64,000 nt of DNA from Streptococcus mitis (GCF_009496155.1 NZ_WIJP01000010.1:1-64000); one strand, 5' to 3'. Shown: positions 57,069 through 64,000, counted from the stretch's first letter. Made by a program: numbers and translations. The notes: generated by a model not told the origin, from the letters alone.

Positions 57069-59099
57069 TTATTTTCCTTTCAATACTGCCATGCTACCAG
57101 CTTCTTCCTTTTTATCCTGCCTTACTAAAATCAAGAGGGCGTTAAGAGTAAACAAAGCTACAACTAGAGCGCTGATCAAACCATCTCCTGTCAAAACACT
57201 AGATAGGATTAGCCCAAGCAAGAGAACTCCTCCTTGCGCCAGTAAGTACTTGCCATGAAGTTCATAGATTGTCATACCAGAAAGACGTTTAATCATAATC
57301 TCCCTTCTGAACTGCTCAAAATAGAGAAGATTCATGGAATCAAATAACAAGATAGCCGTAGACAGGGTCAGAATCGTCCCAATAAGGAGAGAGTAGAACT
57401 CCATCCGTTTGTCATTTAGTACCTTGGCAAAAAATAGCTGGCTTTTTACCAAGTAAGAGACCTTGTGATACAGACCTTGCTCTTTTAGAGCTGTGATGCT
57501 GTCGCTATATCGATCTAGTTTTAAGGCACTATTAGCCGTAGTTCCCCATAACATTCCTGCAACAGGTCTTGTTCCAGTCGCTTGTGGCGTTAAAACCACA
57601 ATAATCGGATCTTTTAGATATTGACGTGTCGTCTTGTACCCATCGTTATAGAGGAAGCGTTCCTGTCCTGTTTCTGTAAAAGCTAGCGTTACCTGTGGGA
57701 GGTAGTGTTTCTGACTCGTCACTTCTACACTTTCAGATGAAAAATTTTGCAGGTAATCTGTAAATAATCCTTGATAGTAGGAAGACTGCTCTCTCAAGCT
57801 CTCAGGTAAGATCAGCCCAAACTCTCCCTCAGACAAGTTTTGCATCTTGTCCATAAACTCTGAAGAAACGGTAATCTTTTCTTCTATCAGATAGCGCGGT
57901 GAGACATAGATGACATTCCCTGACGGTGTGTAGTCATTGAGACGATTGCCATCTAGATCCACTTCTGCGCCATTTGAGAATTTGTCAACATTGCTCATGA
58001 TATAAAAAGAGTCTGTATTGGCTAACCGTTCTTCAGTAAATGTCTGCCACTCACGATTATCCTTACGCATTCCTTCTTCATCGGCAAATGCACTAGACCA
58101 ACCAAAGGATAGACGGTAACGACCTGAGGACTGACTCCATTTATCGCTAGCTCTCTCCATTTCTTGCATTTCACGGTAGTGGGGTAGGAGAGCAGTCGCA
58201 CTCGAGCCGACCACCAGCACTGCCAAGAGTTGCCCCACCATCATCAATGTCATCATACGTTTGAGAGGGAGTTTCCCTTTCAATAGATCCACCAGACTAT
58301 TTTCCTGTAAACCAAGTAGATACACGACACTTAATAAGGTAGAAATCCCTACCAAGGCCAATCCATAAAGCAAAAGACCAATGATGACCAGTTGCACCGT
58401 TGCCATAAACAAGGCACCTTGATACCAGAGAATCCCCAATCCCAAAAAACTGGATACCAGCACCGAGAAGATAAGCTGTCTCATATCTTCTAAGACCGGT
58501 CTGAGAGCAACCCCAAACAAGCTCTCACCAGCTATTAAACGAATCCCTGCTTGACGGAGGGATTTTATCCGATAAATCAGAGTCAAACTCATAAAGGTCA
58601 GCAGAAAAATAGCTAAACTCAGTAGCACCATAGGGGTGACAGCCAATAGTAAGACTATCGAAAATGGATCTTCTCCATTCGAAACAAAGCCTTGATAGCC
58701 AAGTTCTTTCAAGGTGGTCTGTAAGCTCACTCCATCCAAACTTCCTGACACAATCAAGTAAGACCCTAATAAATCACTCGTTTCTGCACTCTCCTTGGAG
58801 GAAATGGTCAGACCTGCTGGAAGCTCTCCCTGACCATAAGTGGCATAGGTAAAGCGTGTTTCTCCAGCTTCATTTGGCTCAACGATCCGACGGGCGATGA
58901 GACTATTATGCTCTACCGCCAAGTGACTCAAAGCCTCTGTCACCTCTTCGCGACCAGCTACTGGTTGATTTATCACCATTCCTGTCACATCAACAGAGGG
59001 ATAGTTACCAAATAAAATCTCTTCTCGATGGTCAACGGAAGTTAGCACCATATAAAGCGATACCAATACCATTGAAATCAAAATAAATAAACGTTTCAT
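57069..59099 (-). CDS. Bacteriocin-associated integral membrane protein (lactococcin 972 type)
   Basis: A 676-aa ABC permease-like protein. One N-terminal membrane segment (LFILISMVLVSLYMVL) is followed by a short outer domain, four membrane segments (about 150-310), a large outer domain (310-560) and three terminal segments. This layout matches the bacteriocin-associated integral membrane protein family found beside lactococcin 972. I start it at the ATG at 59099, five bases after GGAGG; longer starts run over that site. Confidence 0.85.
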   Translation of the reverse strand: MKRLFILISMVLVSLYMVLTSVDHREEILFGNYPSVDVTGMVINQPVAGREEVTEALSHLAVEHNSLIARRIVEPNEAGETRFTYATYGQGELPAGLTISSKESAETSDLLGSYLIVSGSLDGVSLQTTLKELGYQGFVSNGEDPFSIVLLLAVTPMVLLSLAIFLLTFMSLTLIYRIKSLRQAGIRLIAGESLFGVALRPVLEDMRQLIFSVLVSSFLGLGILWYQGALFMATVQLVIIGLLLYGLALVGISTLLSVVYLLGLQENSLVDLLKGKLPLKRMMTLMMVGQLLAVLVVGSSATALLPHYREMQEMERASDKWSQSSGRYRLSFGWSSAFADEEGMRKDNREWQTFTEERLANTDSFYIMSNVDKFSNGAEVDLDGNRLNDYTPSGNVIYVSPRYLIEEKITVSSEFMDKMQNLSEGEFGLILPESLREQSSYYQGLFTDYLQNFSSESVEVTSQKHYLPQVTLAFTETGQERFLYNDGYKTTRQYLKDPIIVVLTPQATGTRPVAGMLWGTTANSALKLDRYSDSITALKEQGLYHKVSYLVKSQLFFAKVLNDKRMEFYSLLIGTILTLSTAILLFDSMNLLYFEQFRREIMIKRLSGMTIYELHGKYLLAQGGVLLLGLILSSVLTGDGLISALVVALFTLNALLILVRQDKKEEAGSMAVLKGK

Positions 59100-59115
59100 C
59101 ATTTCCTCCAAAAAG

Positions 59116-59150
59116 TTACTTGGTCACTTAGTGAGAAGGTGACCAAGTAA
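59116..59150 (-). terminator. Perfect hairpin between bacteriocin gene and ABC genes
   Basis: TTACTTGGTCAC and GTGACCAAGTAA with an 11-base loop, followed on the minus strand by CTTTTT. It probably acts as a partial terminator so that the bacteriocin mRNA exceeds that of the transporter. Confidence 0.75.
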
Positions 59151-59175
59151 AGCTAAACAATAGGGCTATACCATT

Positions 59176-59472
59176 CTAAACATTATAGTAGAATGCAACT
59201 TTCTCTCCCCAAGAAGTACGAATCCATGCACGAGAAGTCCCTTCAGCATCAGCATATCCCTTATCAGATGAACCAGTTTTTCTACTAACAACTGTTGAGC
59301 TATGATATTCTGAAGAGTGATAGTAGTTTGAGTAAGCACCTCCGTCACCTGAACCATACGTCCAGACACCACCATCTGGATACTTAACCGCGGCCGATAC
59401 TACTGCTACACTTCCACCTAATGTTGCTGCAATGCTCGCTACAAGGGCTAATTTTTTAACTGTTTGTTTCAT
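59176..59472 (-). CDS. Lactococcin 972-family bacteriocin precursor
   Basis: A 98-aa precursor with a Sec signal peptide (LALVASIAATLGGSVAVVSA, cut near residue 28) and a mature part of about 70 residues. It has the family pattern GGVWTYGSGDGGAYSNYYHS, then HSSTVV, an AWIRTSWG stretch and the ending KVAFYYNV. Lactococcin 972 binds lipid II and blocks septum formation in lactococci. AGAGGAGTATCAAT precedes the ATG. Its promoter carries the ComR-type box described below. Confidence 0.92.
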   Translation of the reverse strand: MKQTVKKLALVASIAATLGGSVAVVSAAVKYPDGGVWTYGSGDGGAYSNYYHSSEYHSSTVVSRKTGSSDKGYADAEGTSRAWIRTSWGEKVAFYYNV

Positions 59473-59628
59473 ATTGATACTCCTCTATTTTTGATTACAA
59501 GATTGTTGAGTTATTTGCTCCTCTTTCCATTATCAACGTTGATACTATTATATTACTAAATGATATTCTAAAATTATTTGTTTTTCTCTAATTATCAAAA
59601 TAGCACCCTGAAATGAACTTTTATAGTC

Positions 59629-59673
59629 ATTATACTCCATCTTTATCACACTATCAAGGACATCAATGTCCTT
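59629..59673 (-). promoter_or_regulatory. ComR-type box and promoter of the lactococcin 972-like operon
   Basis: AAGGACATTGATGTCCTT (59673-59656) is a palindrome with the ComR-box core GACAT-N2-ATGTC. It is followed after exactly 21 bases by TATAAT (59634-59629). No -35 hexamer is needed at such activator-dependent promoters. The untranslated leader to the bacteriocin ATG is about 150 bases. Confidence 0.75.
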
Positions 59674-59793
59674 AAAATCTAACTATTTCATATTATTTTT
59701 AGCTTATATCTAAAAAACAGTTCTAAAGACAAACTTTAGAACTGTTTTGATACGAGGGCATTTTTGTCATTGCTTCACTATGTTTATAAATAT
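59656..59793. repeat. Copy A of a duplicated regulatory block
   Basis: About 138 bp, closely matching 60915-61053. It includes the box, a perfect terminator hairpin (AACAGTTCTAAAG / CTTTAGAACTGTT, 59712-59750) and a few bases corresponding to the end of the regulator gene. Confidence 0.8.
59712..59750 (-). terminator. Terminator in copy A
   Basis: AACAGTTCTAAAG and CTTTAGAACTGTT stem, T-run on the minus strand; it ends transcripts arriving from the 159-aa/55-aa unit. Confidence 0.8.
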
Positions 59794-60057
59794 TCTTACC
59801 CTATTGTAAAACGAAGGACACATAAAAAGATGCCTATTTGATATACTCTGATTGCAAAATACCACAAAGTAAATTTAACATAATCTCCAATCATTCGTAT
59901 AAACAATTGTGTGAAACTAATCCGAGAAAAATCAATCACTAGTTGTCAGAGACTTTTTTAAGGATTATTATTTATTACTCGCAGATGGTAAACACGGATT
60001 ATTCCTACTACTATGAGAATAACTAAGTAAGACTGATTACAGAATTATTTCTTTAAA
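59794..60057. other. Stretch between the 55-aa gene and copy A
   Basis: No clear gene. A minus-strand hydrophobic frame at 59796-59894 (32 codons, MIGDYVKFTLWYFAIRVYQI and on; 47 codons if read from a GTG at 59939) has no ribosome site and may be a decayed membrane-protein end. Confidence 0.35.
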
Positions 60058-60225
60058 TTATTCGTTTCCTTCTTTATAAAACGGATATGTAACTATTATA
60101 CCCAAAGTACTAATTATAATTTTAAAGATTGCACCTAAAATATTTAAAGTTGATAAATCAAGTATTCCGTGTATTAGGTATAGTAGACAGAAAAAGAATG
60201 GAAGGTATTTTTTTAATTTTTTCAT
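60058..60225 (-). CDS. 55-aa membrane protein, candidate immunity protein
   Basis: A small gene missed by length cut-offs. It starts with KKLKKYLPFFFCLLYLIHGI, then a second hydrophobic segment (ILGAIFKIIISTLGIIVTYP), and ends FYKEGNE. Two membrane helices with a basic N-terminus are typical of small bacteriocin immunity proteins. Its ATG lies three bases after the stop of the 159-aa secreted protein, so it is probably translated by re-initiation; no strong ribosome site of its own is seen. The role is inferred from position and shape. Confidence 0.65.
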   Translation of the reverse strand: MKKLKKYLPFFFCLLYLIHGILDLSTLNILGAIFKIIISTLGIIVTYPFYKEGNE

Positions 60226-60228
60226 AAA

Positions 60229-60708
60229 CTATAGTGCTATCAAGGTCAAAGCTTTAGCTACTGTCCAAGCCATCCAATCTGGCATACCTGCACGCTTACA
60301 AGCCTGGTAGATTCCATCTTCAATCCAACCAGTAAAGTGTTCTAGTGTACTCAATATGGCATTCAATCCTATATATTGATTTATCCATCTTTTAACATTC
60401 GAAGGGAGTTTACTATAACCTTTTCGAATAGCTGTAACTGAAAAAGACCACTTTCCTCTGTCCATTTTAGCAGCTTGGATATCCTCTTGCGAAACAGTAT
60501 CTTTATCAAATTCTAATATACGTCCGTTATCTACGTAGATATGTTTTCCTTCACCATTAGTTGCCGTAGAACGTTTTGAAACTTGAGTTGCTTTATCCGA
60601 AACTGAGTATGTAGAAGCAAAAGCAGTTGCAGATGGGAGAGCAACAGTACTCAATGTTAAAAAGCAACTTAAAACAATTGCTGTTTTTGTTAAAATCTTA
60701 TTTTTCAT
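60229..60708 (-). CDS. Secreted bacteriocin-like protein of unknown family
   Basis: A 159-aa protein with a signal peptide (TAIVLSCFLTLSTVALPSA, cut near residue 31). A polar mature N-terminus (KHIYVDNGRILEFDKDTVSQ) leads to a basic stretch (AIRKGYSKLPSNVKRWI) and a hydrophobic, Trp-rich C-terminus (WIEDGIYQACKRAGMPDWMA, then WTVAKALTLIAL). Such an amphipathic end suits membrane insertion. GAGGAGAAAATAAA precedes the ATG. It lies 103 bases after the 15-codon pheromone ORF, with no terminator between, so the ComR-type promoter should drive it. Confidence 0.75.
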   Translation of the reverse strand: MKNKILTKTAIVLSCFLTLSTVALPSATAFASTYSVSDKATQVSKRSTATNGEGKHIYVDNGRILEFDKDTVSQEDIQAAKMDRGKWSFSVTAIRKGYSKLPSNVKRWINQYIGLNAILSTLEHFTGWIEDGIYQACKRAGMPDWMAWTVAKALTLIAL

Positions 60709-60759
60709 TTTATTTTCTCCTCGAAATATACATTTTTATCATAACTATCCTAATAAACT

Positions 60760-60780
60760 GACACTTTGCCCTAAAGAGTC
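60760..60780 (-). other. Short hairpin between pheromone ORF and secreted-protein gene
   Basis: GACTCTTT and AAAGTGTC with a 5-base loop and one mismatch. No T-run follows, so it is a possible processing or stability element rather than a terminator. Confidence 0.4.
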
Positions 60781-60811
60781 TATTTTGAAACTAAGTAGAC
60801 ATAACTAAATT

Positions 60812-60859
60812 TTATTTAAACCACCAAGTAACTAAATAAAATAAACTAAAAAAGTTCAT
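60812..60859 (-). CDS. Candidate XIP/ComS-type pheromone precursor, 15 aa
   Basis: ATG at 60859 with GAAAGGGG 8 bases upstream encodes MNFFSLFYLVTWWFK. The short hydrophobic sequence with adjacent tryptophans near the C-terminus resembles ComS precursors of the WW type (S. mutans XIP is GLDWWSL). It lies directly downstream of the ComR-like regulator on the same strand, exactly as comS follows comR, about 22 bases after the predicted transcription start of a promoter with a ComR-type box. The active form is likely the last seven or eight residues. Export, processing and activity are not shown. Confidence 0.7.
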   Translation of the reverse strand: MNFFSLFYLVTWWFK

Positions 60860-60887
60860 ATTGTAATCCCCTTTCACGTTTTAATTA

Positions 60888-60932
60888 ATTATAAATTATT
60901 CTTAAATAAACTCAAAGGACATCAATGTCCTT
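60888..60932 (-). promoter_or_regulatory. ComR-type box and promoter of the pheromone ORF
   Basis: AAGGACATTGATGTCCTT (60932-60915), 21 bases, TATAAT (60893-60888). Palindrome and spacing are the same as at the bacteriocin promoter 1.25 kb away, while the 21-base spacers are unrelated. Confidence 0.8.
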
Positions 60933-61053
60933 AAAATAGAACCATTTCGTGTCATTTTTAGCTTATATCTAAAAAAACAGCCCCAAAGACGAACTTTAGA
61001 ACTGTTTTGATACAAGAACAAGGACATTTTTGTCATTGCTTCACGATATTTAT
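60915..61053. repeat. Copy B of the duplicated regulatory block
   Basis: The parent copy: the end of the regulator gene, its terminator and the box. Differences from 59656-59793 are point changes and about six extra bases near 61015. Confidence 0.8.
60970..61008 (-). terminator. Terminator of the ComR-like regulator gene
   Basis: AACAGTTCTAAAG and CTTTGGGGCTGTT pair completely if G-U pairs are allowed, then seven T. It isolates the regulator from the pheromone promoter. Confidence 0.75.
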
Positions 61054-61961
61054 AAATATTTTTTTAAATCTTCTTGCCATTGTTTTTCTAACATAGTAAC
61101 TAAATAAGAATTTTCTATTATATCAGCAAATAGCTTCGATTTCTGATAGAACTGTTCAGCAGAAACATAATCATTGTTTATTATTAGAGATAATTTCCAC
61201 TCTAACATTAATATAATTGGTTTCTTCTGAAAATCTTGTGTTTTTTCCATTATATGATTAAGGCTAAAGATATAGGTTTCTAGTGAATCATAAGTCGATA
61301 AATTATCCAAACAGGCAAGACCCGAAAACAAAGTATTACTTAAAACAAACAGATATTCTGGTGAAATTAATTCCACATGATTTGTCAAACGAACTAAAAA
61401 CGAATGAATTCTTTCAATTTCTGAAATCTGACTTTGACCTTGTTTTATCTTTGTAAGCACTATAGCAAAATATAAGTTGATAACTTCTAATTCATTTATC
61501 AAAAACAATTCCTTATCATAAATTGTTTTAAAATAATCGTCCAGTACGGTTTCCCCGTATTCTGGTCGTCCGCTTCGAATAACATCTATCGTTGCTCTAG
61601 TAGCTTCAAACCATACTTTTTCCTCACTAGGAAGTTGCTCATAAAACAAGTTCCCTATCTCTTCCAAACACGCTTCTTTTTTATCGTATTCCTCTTCTTT
61701 ACCATAGATTGGTTCACGTAAAATCTGGTATTTCAATTCTAAATAAGCAGAAGGAAGAGCTGAAAAATCCGGCATAAGGCTATAAGCTGGAACTCCTAAC
61801 CGGCGAGCAATATAGTCTAACTTCGGCAAACTCGGTTGCGAAGCTCCACTTTCAATTCGCGACAGTTGACGCACTGTCAGTTCTTGCTCATCTCCACAAA
61901 AATCTGGACGACTAATTCCTTTTTCTATCCGAATCTCTTTGATTTTTTGACCAATTAACAT
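61050..61961 (-). CDS. ComR/TprA-like XRE-TPR peptide-responsive regulator
   Basis: A 303-aa RRNPP-type cytoplasmic regulator. The HTH (residues 1-65) has the ComR/PlcR-like pattern ELTVRQLSRIESGASQPSLP then KLDYIARRLGV, closely similar to ComR (ELTVRQLIRIEKGESLPSL as I recall it). Residues 75-303 form TPR-like helices ending in the family motif AEQFYQKSKLFADIIENSYL. Such proteins bind an imported peptide and then a palindromic box. It starts at the ATG at 61961 behind GAGGAGG. It lies directly before the WW-peptide ORF and two identical boxes. The HTH also resembles pneumococcal TprA, so the exact subfamily needs a tree. Confidence 0.88.
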   Translation of the reverse strand: MLIGQKIKEIRIEKGISRPDFCGDEQELTVRQLSRIESGASQPSLPKLDYIARRLGVPAYSLMPDFSALPSAYLELKYQILREPIYGKEEEYDKKEACLEEIGNLFYEQLPSEEKVWFEATRATIDVIRSGRPEYGETVLDDYFKTIYDKELFLINELEVINLYFAIVLTKIKQGQSQISEIERIHSFLVRLTNHVELISPEYLFVLSNTLFSGLACLDNLSTYDSLETYIFSLNHIMEKTQDFQKKPIILMLEWKLSLIINNDYVSAEQFYQKSKLFADIIENSYLVTMLEKQWQEDLKKYL

Positions 61962-62032
61962 CAGATGCCTCCTCTTCTACCTGTTTCGAAAAATACTGTG
62001 AAACTTAAAAAATTGTAACGGCTACATCTTTC

Positions 62033-62593
62033 CTACTCATAACTCTTCATAGCTTCTTCCACTTCTGCTAAAGTAACCCCAAACAACTCCAACCGCTTGA
62101 GCAGCTGTTTTCCGTTGGAATAGCCAATTCGGAGAGCCTCTCCTAGATATTCTCGTCGCTTACGGCTATCTGCCCCTGCTAGAAAACCAAGGCGAATCAA
62201 GTCGCTACGACTGATGTCAAACTCATTCTCGTTTTCAAATTGTTCTGTCACCTGAGCTAGAGCCGTTTTCAGATCTTCATAGCTGGCATGTTCGATTCCC
62301 AGAGAACGCCCCTTAGTTTTGGACTTAGGAACAGCTTCATCTCGTTTGAGGAAGGCATGCTGAACTGTTGGAATGGCCGTCATGATCATGCGCCGAATCC
62401 GCTCCCCATTAAAATCTGGGTCTGTAAAGACAATGACTCCATGACGTTGGTGCAGGCGTTGAATCCGCTCTATATCCTGGTCATTGATGGCAGAGCCTCT
62501 GGTCTCATAGGTTTCTACATCGAAATAGCGTTTGAGATTGGCCGTATCATCGCGACCTTCAACCACGATGACTTGAGAAATTTTTTCTTTCAT
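62033..62593 (-). CDS. rnmV: Ribonuclease M5
   Basis: A 186-aa Toprim nuclease that matures 5S rRNA. The Toprim motifs are VIVVEGRDDTANLKRYFDV and VIVFTDPDFNGERIRRMI (Glu and DxD). Its ATG overlaps the tatD stop as TAATG, the usual streptococcal pairing. Confidence 0.95.
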   Translation of the reverse strand: MKEKISQVIVVEGRDDTANLKRYFDVETYETRGSAINDQDIERIQRLHQRHGVIVFTDPDFNGERIRRMIMTAIPTVQHAFLKRDEAVPKSKTKGRSLGIEHASYEDLKTALAQVTEQFENENEFDISRSDLIRLGFLAGADSRKRREYLGEALRIGYSNGKQLLKRLELFGVTLAEVEEAMKSYE

Positions 62594-63366
62594 TACTTGC
62601 TGTCCAATCCAAAAATTCGTTCTGCATTTGCAGTCGTTGCTGCCGCTAGCTCTTCTGCCGTCATCCCACGCAAGTCGGCGATAAAGTCCACTACATAGCG
62701 AGTATAGGCTGTTTTGTTTTCGCGACCCCGTTTAGGAACAGGAGCCAAGTAAGGAGCATCTGTCTCCACCAAAATCTTGTCCAAAGGTAACTCTTTAGCT
62801 GCTTCTTGGATGTCAGTTGCTTTCTTAAAAGTCACCACTCCTGAGAAGGAAATAGTCATGCCAAGCGCGACAAACTTCTCTGCCCACTCAAGCGTCCCTG
62901 AAAATGAGTGCATAATCCCACCTCGAGGGCCAACTCCCTCGCTCTTGATAATCTCATGGGTATCTTCCAGCGCATCACGGGTATGGACAACAAAAGGCAA
63001 ATCTAAGTCCTTAGATAGCTGGATCTGACGGCGAAAAACCTGCTCCTGTACTTCTTTTGGCGCTGTCATCCAATGGTAGTCCAATCCAATTTCACCTAAA
63101 GCCACAACCTTGGGATGCTTGAGCTTGTCAAGCAAGTAGGCTTCAATCTCCTCCGTGTAAGTCCCTGCTTCTGTCGGATGCCAACCGATAGTCGCATAGA
63201 GCTGGTCATACTCATCTACCAACTCCAAGGCACGCTCAATCGTCGGTTTATCAAAACCAACAATATTCATCTGTGTCACACCCATCTCAGCAGCCAAGGC
63301 AATTTCTTCTGCCTCACGACCTGCAAATTCTTCTACATTTAAGTGTGTATGTGTATCAAAAATCAT
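62593..63366 (-). CDS. TatD-family metal-dependent hydrolase
   Basis: A 257-aa TIM-barrel DNase/hydrolase (YcfH/TatD). Metal ligands are in FDTHTHLNVEEF, ALGEIGLDYHW, PFVVHTRDALEDT, GGIMHSFSGTLEW and LVETDAPYLAPVPKRG. It forms a two-gene unit with rnmV. Confidence 0.93.
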   Translation of the reverse strand: MIFDTHTHLNVEEFAGREAEEIALAAEMGVTQMNIVGFDKPTIERALELVDEYDQLYATIGWHPTEAGTYTEEIEAYLLDKLKHPKVVALGEIGLDYHWMTAPKEVQEQVFRRQIQLSKDLDLPFVVHTRDALEDTHEIIKSEGVGPRGGIMHSFSGTLEWAEKFVALGMTISFSGVVTFKKATDIQEAAKELPLDKILVETDAPYLAPVPKRGRENKTAYTRYVVDFIADLRGMTAEELAAATTANAERIFGLDSK

Positions 63367-63459
63367 CTCTTCTAACCTCGTTTTCTATCTTCTATTATAG
63401 CAAAAAAACTGGCCTCTCTCCTCATCTGAAAAAAATATTCTAAAACCCATCATCATCTC

Positions 63460-63488
63460 TTGACGCTCTTTTTCCAAAGCAGTATAAT
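63460..63488 (+). promoter_or_regulatory. Promoter of the KimA-like gene
   Basis: TTGACG (63460-63465), 17-base spacer, TATAAT (63483-63488). The leader is under 40 bases, too short for a cyclic di-AMP riboswitch. Confidence 0.8.
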
Positions 63489-63523
63489 AACACTTATTGA
63501 ATTTTTCAACAAAGGAAACAACT

Positions 63524-64000
63524 ATGTTTACAAAATTAAAACAGACCTTTATCGGTCGTCCTCTTAAGTCCTTAACCGAAGGCGAAGGGGGACTACTGGG
63601 AAAAATGCAGGCACTAGCCATGTTGTCAAGCGACGCTCTATCTTCCATTGCCTATGGGCCTGAGCAAGTAGTCCTCGTCTTGGCTAGTCTCTCTCCTCTT
63701 GCTATATGGTGGAGCCTTCCTATAGGCCTTTTTGTCCTCCTACTTCTGGCCAGCCTGACCATTTCCTACCGCCAAATCATCCACGCCTATCCTCAAGGAG
63801 GAGGGGCCTATATGGTTACTCGAGAAAATCTATCTCCCGAGCTAGGCTTGATTGCTGGAGGTAGTCTGCTGGTTGACTATATGCTGACCGTAGCGGTATC
63901 TGTTTCATCTGGAGCGGACGCTATCACAGCAGCTCTCCCTGCTCTTCACCCGTACAACCTCCACATCTCCATTTTTCTGGTTTGCTTGCTCATGCTCATG
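63524..64000 (+). CDS. KimA-like potassium importer / APC-family permease (partial)
   Basis: The first 159 residues of an APC-superfamily transporter cut by the window end. The stretches GRPLKSLTEGEGGLLGKMQA, LAMLSSDALSSIAYGPEQVV, YPQGGGAYMVTRENL and LIAGGSLLVDYMLTVAVSVS match B. subtilis KimA (YdaO), a high-affinity potassium symporter, as I remember it. Start at the ATG at 63524 behind AAAGGAAACA. An amino acid permease label is the older alternative. KimA is inhibited by cyclic di-AMP in Bacillus. Confidence 0.85.
   Translation, partial: MFTKLKQTFIGRPLKSLTEGEGGLLGKMQALAMLSSDALSSIAYGPEQVVLVLASLSPLAIWWSLPIGLFVLLLLASLTISYRQIIHAYPQGGGAYMVTRENLSPELGLIAGGSLLVDYMLTVAVSVSSGADAITAALPALHPYNLHISIFLVCLLMLM

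Noticed and set aside
61005..61040. Third ComR-type box near AGGACATTTTTGTCAT
   Set aside because: Only half-site similarity with the wrong spacing (GACATTTTTGTC), and it lies at the end of the regulator gene with no -10 at the expected distance.
60709..61049. Phr-type pheromone gene (as in TprA/PhrA)
   Set aside because: No secreted precursor of 40-60 residues with a signal peptide is found on either strand here. The only well-supported short frame is the 15-codon WW peptide.
63489..63523. Cyclic di-AMP (ydaO) riboswitch before the KimA-like gene
   Set aside because: A near-consensus promoter leaves a leader of under 40 bases, too short for that riboswitch.
63385..63648. 87-codon minus-strand frame
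   Set aside because: It lies antisense to the promoter and start of the KimA-like gene, which has a strong promoter and clear family match.

Overview
The window looks like chromosomal DNA from a mitis-group Streptococcus (S. mitis, S. oralis, S. pseudopneumoniae or S. pneumoniae type). The evidence is BOX repeats, the complete ami oligopeptide permease operon, endA-epuA-murA, a YSIRK/LPXTG EndoD-type glycosidase, an XerD-like protein next to scpAB, a lactococcin 972 cluster, and low-GC coding with strong AGGAGG ribosome sites. From memory most blocks resemble pneumococcal loci, but their order is not that of the pneumococcal reference strains I remember, so I favour a commensal relative.

Layout. 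1-4000: a large secreted MucBP protein with a lysine-proline repeat tail, translationally coupled to two tandem copies of a small membrane-anchored protein. 4200-13900: EndoD glycosidase, Na/phosphate transporter, an orphan bacteriocin-immunity gene, pepA and galE. 13900-20100: a tight minus-strand housekeeping block (yidD, rluB, scpB, scpA, xerD-like, CBS protein, phosphodiesterase, rdgB, murI, yneF) with many ATGA overlaps. 20180-21711: an IS30-type element with a 17-bp target duplication. 21880-25080: a GH13 (probably treC) remnant and an aromatic amino acid-type ABC transporter preceded by an attenuator leader encoding a Phe/Tyr-rich peptide. 25200-26760: a divergent LysR/PEBP pair. 27085-33630: amiACDEF. 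33723: tRNA-Cys. 34000-43900: CorC-type protein, endA, epuA, murA, an AT-rich acyltransferase, ywzB, sepM, coaD, rsmD, asnA, a BI-1 protein and an rRNA methyltransferase. 43950-53000: acyP, yidC, pflA, lysA, purR, cbf1, rmuC, thiN, rpe, rsgA. 53100-61960: an accessory region of secreted peptides and bacteriocins interrupted by rsmA. 62000-64000: rnmV, tatD and the start of a KimA-like potassium importer.

The most interesting system is at 59116-61961. A ComR/TprA-like XRE-TPR regulator is followed on the same strand by a 15-codon ORF, too short for normal gene calling, that encodes MNFFSLFYLVTWWFK. This has the Trp-Trp C-terminal signature of XIP/ComS pheromones. Its promoter carries the palindrome AAGGACATTGATGTCCTT, a match to the ComR-box core GACAT-N2-ATGTC, exactly 21 bp upstream of a TATAAT. 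The same 18-bp palindrome, again exactly 21 bp from a TATAAT, precedes the lactococcin 972-like bacteriocin operon, although the spacer sequences are unrelated. Between them lie a 159-aa secreted protein and an unannotated 55-aa membrane protein that look like an effector and immunity pair. I infer a ComRS-like quorum-sensing circuit driving two bacteriocin units in a group that normally uses ComCDE for competence. The Ami permease in the same window is the expected importer of such a peptide.

A second regulatory candidate is the trpXYZ leader, where an aromatic-rich 19-codon leader peptide and mutually exclusive hairpins suggest ribosome-mediated attenuation rather than a T-box.
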